NCBI GenBank assembly: GCA_947307015.1
Contig: CAMZHV010000015.1
Span: forward strand, 1-49,830
DNA from: an uncultured Prevotellaceae bacterium
GTDB lineage: Bacteria > Bacteroidota > Bacteroidia > Bacteroidales > Bacteroidaceae
Length of the DNA: 49,830 bases
Direction: 5' to 3'
Shown here: positions 45,815-49,830 of the stretch, piece after piece
How the letters are laid out: each line of letters opens with the position of its first letter
Numbering within the stretch: position 1 is the first letter of the stretch
Translations under genes and position numbers: made by a program
The notes under the pieces: generated by a model
Database searches by the model: none
What the model saw: only the letters and a program-made list of their open reading frames with translations
What the model was told of the DNA's origin: nothing

Positions 45815-46906
45815 ATGGGGAAAAAAAAGACCATAATGCTTCTCATTACATATAAGTGCAATCTCCATTGCAGTTATTGTTATGAGCCCAAATTGCAGAA
45901 TTTCCGAATGTCGGCCTCAAAAGCCAAGCAAATCATTCAGGAGCAGTTGTCTCTTTTAGATGACAGCTACGATTCTGTGGAATTACAATTCATGGGAGGC
46001 GAACCGCTATTGGAATTTTCTCTTATCAAAGAGGTATCCGAATGGCTGTGGTCGTTGCCTATGGGCAAACAGTTAATGGTCTTGTTTGCACCCACAAATG
46101 GTACACTCCTTGACGAGGAGATGAAATCATGGTTCTACGCAAATAGAAATCGTATACAGCTTGGTCTGAGTTTCGACGGAGACAAAAGTATGCAAGATGC
46201 GAACAGGTCAAGGTCTTACGACATCATTGACTTGGATTATTTCGTGAACACTTGGCCTGAGCAAAGCGTCAAGATGACTATCTCGCCAGAAACCGTGAAG
46301 TCGCTGGCAGATGGAGTTGTATTCATGCACCGCAAGGGATTCAAGTACATTTCAGCAGATTTAGCCATGGGGCCGAACCTTTTGTGGAGCCAATCCTCTC
46401 TTAAGGATTATCAGAAAGAGCTAGGAACATTATGTATGTTCTATTTAGATAATCCCGAATTGATACCGTTCTCGATGTTACGCCTAAACATTGCTTCTGT
46501 TGGTAGCGAAAAGAATAATGTCACGAAAACTTGCAGTTGTGGTGAAGATTTAGTCTGTGTGGATTGGACGGGAAAGTCATATGCTTGTCACTTGTTCTCG
46601 CCTGTTTCAATACCTTATGATAAGGCAGAGCGGAGTAATAAAGTGTATGATTTCTCCAATCATACACAATTCATATCAGACACTTGCCAAAGGTGTGTGC
46701 TTAGCAAAATTTGCAATCGTTGCTATGGAATGAACTATTTGTGTACAAATGACGTTGCAAATCCATCGCCTTTCCATTGCAGTGCGTTTAAAATCATGTT
46801 CGCTGCGAATTGTCGATTTAGATTGCGGCAAGCAGAACAAAATAATGATGAAAGAAGCATCAATACTATAATTAAAGTTTTAAGTAAAATCGAAATAAAC
46901 GAATAA
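45815..46906 (+). CDS. Radical SAM/SPASM peptide-modifying enzyme
   Basis: A 363-residue enzyme with the iron-sulfur motif CNLHCSYC (Cys 15, 19, 22) at the start of a radical SAM barrel, including LQFMGGEPLLEF and LSFDGDKSMQDANR. The C-terminal SPASM region carries many Cys (TCSCGEDLVCVDWTGKSYAC, DTCQRCVLSKICNRC, FHC) for auxiliary clusters. SPASM enzymes typically form thioether or carbon-carbon links in ribosomal peptides. A Cys-rich 79-residue peptide gene starts four bases downstream and is the obvious substrate. Confidence 0.9.
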   Translation: MGKKKTIMLLITYKCNLHCSYCYEPKLQNFRMSASKAKQIIQEQLSLLDDSYDSVELQFMGGEPLLEFSLIKEVSEWLWSLPMGKQLMVLFAPTNGTLLDEEMKSWFYANRNRIQLGLSFDGDKSMQDANRSRSYDIIDLDYFVNTWPEQSVKMTISPETVKSLADGVVFMHRKGFKYISADLAMGPNLLWSQSSLKDYQKELGTLCMFYLDNPELIPFSMLRLNIASVGSEKNNVTKTCSCGEDLVCVDWTGKSYACHLFSPVSIPYDKAERSNKVYDFSNHTQFISDTCQRCVLSKICNRCYGMNYLCTNDVANPSPFHCSAFKIMFAANCRFRLRQAEQNNDERSINTIIKVLSKIEINE

Positions 46907-46910
46907 AATC

Positions 46911-47150
46911 ATGAGTAAAGAAGTGTTAGACTCCAACGAAAAGTTGGAAGAAATTGAGGCAAACGCCTTGGAGAGTACAGAAGAGGTAACTCCTTTGGAG
47001 GAAAATCCAAGAGATATGGAAACTCCAGAAAGTGTTAATGAACCCATAATAGAAATGAGTAACTGTCAATGTTCGGGTGGTTGCGGTTCAAATTATAGTT
47101 TTGGCAATTGCATCTGCTCAGGAAATTGCGGTTCTAATTATCATAAGTAA
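46911..47150 (+). CDS. Cys-rich ribosomal peptide precursor (79 aa)
   Basis: The first 50 residues are acidic, Glu-rich and free of Cys, like a leader. The last 28 contain all six Cys (52, 54, 58, 67, 69, 73) in two units of C-x-C-S-G-x-C-G-S-N-Y, 15 residues apart and joined by SFGN. This layout is that of a RiPP precursor of the thioether (sactipeptide/ranthipeptide-like) kind. It directly follows the radical SAM gene, and its stop codon touches the next gene's ATG. The class and the linkages are inferred. A metal-binding protein is the alternative. Confidence 0.75.
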   Translation: MSKEVLDSNEKLEEIEANALESTEEVTPLEENPRDMETPESVNEPIIEMSNCQCSGGCGSNYSFGNCICSGNCGSNYHK

Positions 47151-47888
47151 ATGAATTTGGAATCATTAGAAAGAATAGAGGTAGTATCTCCCAATGAGTA
47201 TATCAAAGACTCCGTGGAACCTATAAATGAGTTTTCAAAGGATTCACAGGAACAGCCGAGCGAGTTCAAGGAAGACATAGAGTCTATGCAGTCACGGTTC
47301 GAAATGACCGAGATAGTTACCGACTTGGAAATGACCGAAGGAATTGCTAAATACCTTGAAACGGTTGATGAACTGAAATACGAAAACTGGTGCAAATTAT
47401 CCCTATCCGAGAGGGCAGAAGTCCTAAACAAAATAGAGCAAAACGTTGCAGTGATAGAGCATAGACCTGCTCTAAAAGTAGAGTTGGAACAAATGAAGCC
47501 TAGGAGTTTAGGCTATCAATGTGCCGCAGAGGATAAGATAGTCTTGAATACTTTATATGTTGGGGCGAATAGCCGTGAACAACATCGTGAGGTAATAGAC
47601 ACAATTATTCATGAAGGACGCCATGCTTATCAACATTATAACACTGATGTTAAAACCATCCATGAGTCAATCAGTAAAGTTAGAACATGGTATGAAAATT
47701 TCTATAGTCCTGAATATAAATACTATCACAGCGGCACTCAGAAAATTCTCATTCCTTATCACGATGGTACTATTCACGACGTAGACTACCGTCTGTATTA
47801 TTACCAACCTGTTGAAACAGATGCTCGTGATTTTGCAGCTGACGTGCTCACCAAGTTGGAACAACGTGGAATTGTATGCACGAAATAA
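47151..47888 (+). CDS. Zincin-type metallopeptidase
   Basis: A 245-residue protein with HEGRH at residues 154-158 (DTIIHEGRHAYQHY), a HExxH zinc site. ETDARDFAADVL near 222 could give the third ligand. The LNT...HEGRHAYQ...YYYQPVETDAR pattern resembles zincin domains found in polymorphic toxins and phages. The first 60 residues are acidic and disordered-looking, similar in character to the leader of the preceding peptide. The ATG is adjacent to the upstream TAA. It may cleave the leader of the Cys-rich peptide, or act as an effector. No signal peptide. Confidence 0.75.
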   Translation: MNLESLERIEVVSPNEYIKDSVEPINEFSKDSQEQPSEFKEDIESMQSRFEMTEIVTDLEMTEGIAKYLETVDELKYENWCKLSLSERAEVLNKIEQNVAVIEHRPALKVELEQMKPRSLGYQCAAEDKIVLNTLYVGANSREQHREVIDTIIHEGRHAYQHYNTDVKTIHESISKVRTWYENFYSPEYKYYHSGTQKILIPYHDGTIHDVDYRLYYYQPVETDARDFAADVLTKLEQRGIVCTK

Positions 47889-47907
47889 ATAAGTTTAGCC
47901 TCTTTTT

Positions 47908-49173
47908 ATGAATAAGATCCTTTTATGGATACAGCGTAATGTTAGATTAAGTTTAGCCTCCTTAATCTTAACTATGCTTACTGCGTGGTTTGCATACGAC
48001 CAGTATCTCGTAATACATGGAGGTTCTGTTGTTCAGGTATTATACAATACAGAGTACACAATTAACAGTCGTCTTTTTCAAATATGTAAAACACAAGATA
48101 CCATAAAGGCTTATACACCACAGATTATTCCCAGAATCAAGAATAATTCAAAATACACAATAAATCACCTGAAAATCAGGCATACAATTATTACGCCCCA
48201 CTCTAAGGATGTCCCCTATCAATTCGACATAAACCCTAAGTTTACTTTTAATGGTCAAAAGCATGAAACACAAAACAACTCTATAAAAACAGAGTTCTAC
48301 TATAAGGAAGATGCATTTTATCCAACTGATGAAACTCCTGACCTTTTTAAGCAGATAGTGTTCCTACCTGGGAAAGAAGATAATCTGTTTCGATGGTTCG
48401 ATATAGAAACAACAATTACATGGGATGCAAGTAACCCCATAGACTTTAAAACTCGAGTTGCTTTTATAACAATTAGCGACGATTCCATTGAGACCTTTGA
48501 GAATGACACATTAAAGAGATTTGCTCATGATGAAAACTTAAACATGTGGGTAAAGAAGGTTTATTCTCATCTAAAAGGAAAGATGCAAAATGAGTGTGAT
48601 CTTTTACTCTACTACCATTATATGGGCGATAGCCTCTCATCTAAAGGAACATATGCTCAACTTCATTCAATCTCTAACAACAATATAGACTCTCTGTACA
48701 CAGATTATTATAAAAATAAAGATTTTATTGAAAACCATCATTACAGAATCACAAACACACCAGTTCAAATTACAGTTTCCTTCGGTAGATGGTTTCGTTT
48801 CGTCTTGATCTGTACTGTGATTTTCATAATGCTGGGGATTGCAATATCTGTAAATGTATCTGATAACGATACAGATAGTCCTAATTATCTATTATTCTCA
48901 TTTAGCGCTTGTCTAATAGCAGCTATTCTTGCCTTTATACTTAATATAATCTACGCTTACAATTTGATAGCGGTCGCTCTAATTCATTTCTTTGGTATTA
49001 TTGGATTGACAATATCATTTTTGTCAGTTGTAGCCATGTTTCTCTTTTGGAAGAAGTCTTACAAACAACATCACTCAAAGAAAGAATGGTTGGATTTGGC
49101 ATGGCCATTTATGTATATAATGTTTGTTGCTGCACTTTCATACGCTTCCTTTATTGAACTTTCTCTATTATAA
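47908..49173 (+). CDS. Multi-pass membrane protein of unknown function
   Basis: A 421-residue protein with one N-terminal membrane segment (about 12-31), a 260-residue extracytoplasmic or cytoplasmic beta-rich domain, and four C-terminal membrane segments (about 298-318, 328-350, 352-378, 395-418). No motif is recognised. It closes the operon, 19 bases after the metallopeptidase, and could be an exporter part, receptor or immunity protein for the modified peptide. Confidence 0.65.
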   Translation: MNKILLWIQRNVRLSLASLILTMLTAWFAYDQYLVIHGGSVVQVLYNTEYTINSRLFQICKTQDTIKAYTPQIIPRIKNNSKYTINHLKIRHTIITPHSKDVPYQFDINPKFTFNGQKHETQNNSIKTEFYYKEDAFYPTDETPDLFKQIVFLPGKEDNLFRWFDIETTITWDASNPIDFKTRVAFITISDDSIETFENDTLKRFAHDENLNMWVKKVYSHLKGKMQNECDLLLYYHYMGDSLSSKGTYAQLHSISNNNIDSLYTDYYKNKDFIENHHYRITNTPVQITVSFGRWFRFVLICTVIFIMLGIAISVNVSDNDTDSPNYLLFSFSACLIAAILAFILNIIYAYNLIAVALIHFFGIIGLTISFLSVVAMFLFWKKSYKQHHSKKEWLDLAWPFMYIMFVAALSYASFIELSLL

Positions 49174-49571
49174 GCGATACAGACCTTTCGTGCATACTTT
49201 CGTGTTAATTATTGTGAATTTTGCGTTTTCATGATTTGACACTGATAGAATTAGACAAACAGGCATCTCTATAATAACAAAAGACTAAGAGAAAGGTCTA
49301 AGGTTTTCTCAGAAATGTAAACTAAAACGGTTTTTAAGTTATGACTAGTACTGCATTATTCAAAATCGGGCTTTTCATCTACAAGTATTGGTGGCTCGCC
49401 TAAATTTTTATTTTAATTTCACATGTTAAGTTGATTATACTTACAGGAAGAGTATAATCAACTTTTGTGTTTGAAGCATCCGACGCAACATCCTCAACAA
49501 AAATCCATATATTTGATAGGTTTTAACGACTTCCACTCTCTATACATACAAACAAGTAAACAATAGAGACC
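49174..49571. other. AT-rich intergenic region after the operon
   Basis: No gene is seen. It holds the operon terminator (49428-49467) and a weak AGAGAAA/TTTTCTC hairpin near 49288-49310. No clear Bacteroidetes promoter for the next gene was found. Confidence 0.6.
49428..49467 (+). terminator. Strong intrinsic terminator, perfect 14-bp stem
   Basis: AAGTTGATTATACT (49428-49441) pairs perfectly with AGTATAATCAACTT (49451-49464) over a nine-base loop, and TTTGTGTTT follows. Confidence 0.8.
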
Positions 49572-49830
49572 ATGAGCAGTACAAGTTTTATCAATTACGA
49601 ACTTTGGAAAAAGAATTTATTATTCGTATTGTTGGCGGCTTTCTCAGTGGTCACCACTGCGAAAGAGTGTGTGTTAAATGTTGACACTATCAGTTGTGAC
49701 ACTATTGACTGTAATAATCTGCCCATTCCTCAGATCCCATTTGGTGAATTAGACAGTTTAACCATGCATAATATGGATGCACGTTATGTCGTTGTCTGGA
49801 AAGGTGGCAAGTGTGGCATTTATGACTTGC
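49572..49830 (+). CDS. WG-repeat-like protein, cut by the window end
   Basis: The frame from ATG 49572 is open to the end. It starts MSSTSFINYELWKKNLLFVL, with a hydrophobic segment (LLFVLLAAFSVVTTA) that may be a signal or anchor. A Cys-containing stretch and ARYVVVWKGGKCGIYDL come next. The last part resembles the G-K-x-G-(I/L)-x-D core of WG repeats. Only 86 codons are visible, so the family is tentative. Confidence 0.5.
   Translation, partial: MSSTSFINYELWKKNLLFVLLAAFSVVTTAKECVLNVDTISCDTIDCNNLPIPQIPFGELDSLTMHNMDARYVVVWKGGKCGIYDL

Overview
The window reads as chromosome of a Bacteroidales bacterium, most like Prevotella or a close relative. Supporting signs are Bacteroidetes-type promoters (TTTG near -33, TAnnTTTG near -7), a SusC/SusD glycan-uptake pair, the type IX secretion protein PorT, separate small and large methylmalonyl-CoA mutase subunits, VTC/DUF4956 genes and many intergenic simple repeats. 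The genus is inferred; no rRNA or tRNA gene is present to settle it.

Layout. (1) 1-4000: a patchwork with a complete IS982-family insertion sequence, a RAYT-type transposase lacking its N-terminus, a 5'-truncated FISUMP-domain gene, a small acidic protein and a hairpin-rich non-coding stretch with a possible small RNA. (2) 4001-19668: mostly housekeeping genes: mutA-mutB (succinyl-CoA/propionate route), an AspT-type transporter with rnhB, a secreted nuclease/phosphatase-fold protein, frr-rsgA, then VTC, DUF4956, DUF2490, a DUF4353-like lipoprotein and porT. (3) 19669-35916: a glycan-utilisation locus. SusC, SusD, GH29 fucosidase and GH3 glucosidase lie on the minus strand, a GH2 mannosidase-like enzyme on the plus strand, and a GH20 hexosaminidase on the minus strand. 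Fucose, hexosamine and beta-mannose/glucosamine specificities together suggest host N-glycans or mucin-type glycans. (4) 36015-38244: comF, then about 1.5 kb of structured, repeat-rich DNA with only doubtful small ORFs. (5) 38245-49173: a strikingly AT-rich block of ten tightly packed plus-strand genes ending at a strong terminator, followed by the start of a WG-repeat-like gene.

The AT-rich block is the most interesting part. It encodes, in order: a sigma-like factor with three helix-turn-helix segments, a small anti-sigma-like protein overlapping it, a membrane protein with a GrpE-like C-terminus, an Hsp70-like ATPase with a membrane-type tail, a HerA/DUF87 ATPase, a MORN-repeat protein, a radical SAM/SPASM enzyme, a 79-residue peptide ending in two C-x-C-S-G-x-C-G-S-N-Y repeats, a zincin-type metallopeptidase and a multi-pass membrane protein. 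The last part resembles a ribosomally made, radical-SAM-modified peptide pathway. It is joined to a chaperone and DNA-translocase-type ATPase module under its own sigma factor. I know of no described system with this composition; its purpose (defence, antagonism or envelope stress) is open.

A second theme is small repeats invading genes. A G/C-rich palindrome sits in the same reading frame in rsgA and twice in the GH3 gene. Nine-base TTCCGGANN repeats sit in the GH3 and GH20 genes. A 194-bp element with perfect 18-bp inverted ends fills the gap between the GH2 and GH20 genes. An inverted repeat brackets a nuclease-gene remnant next to porT.
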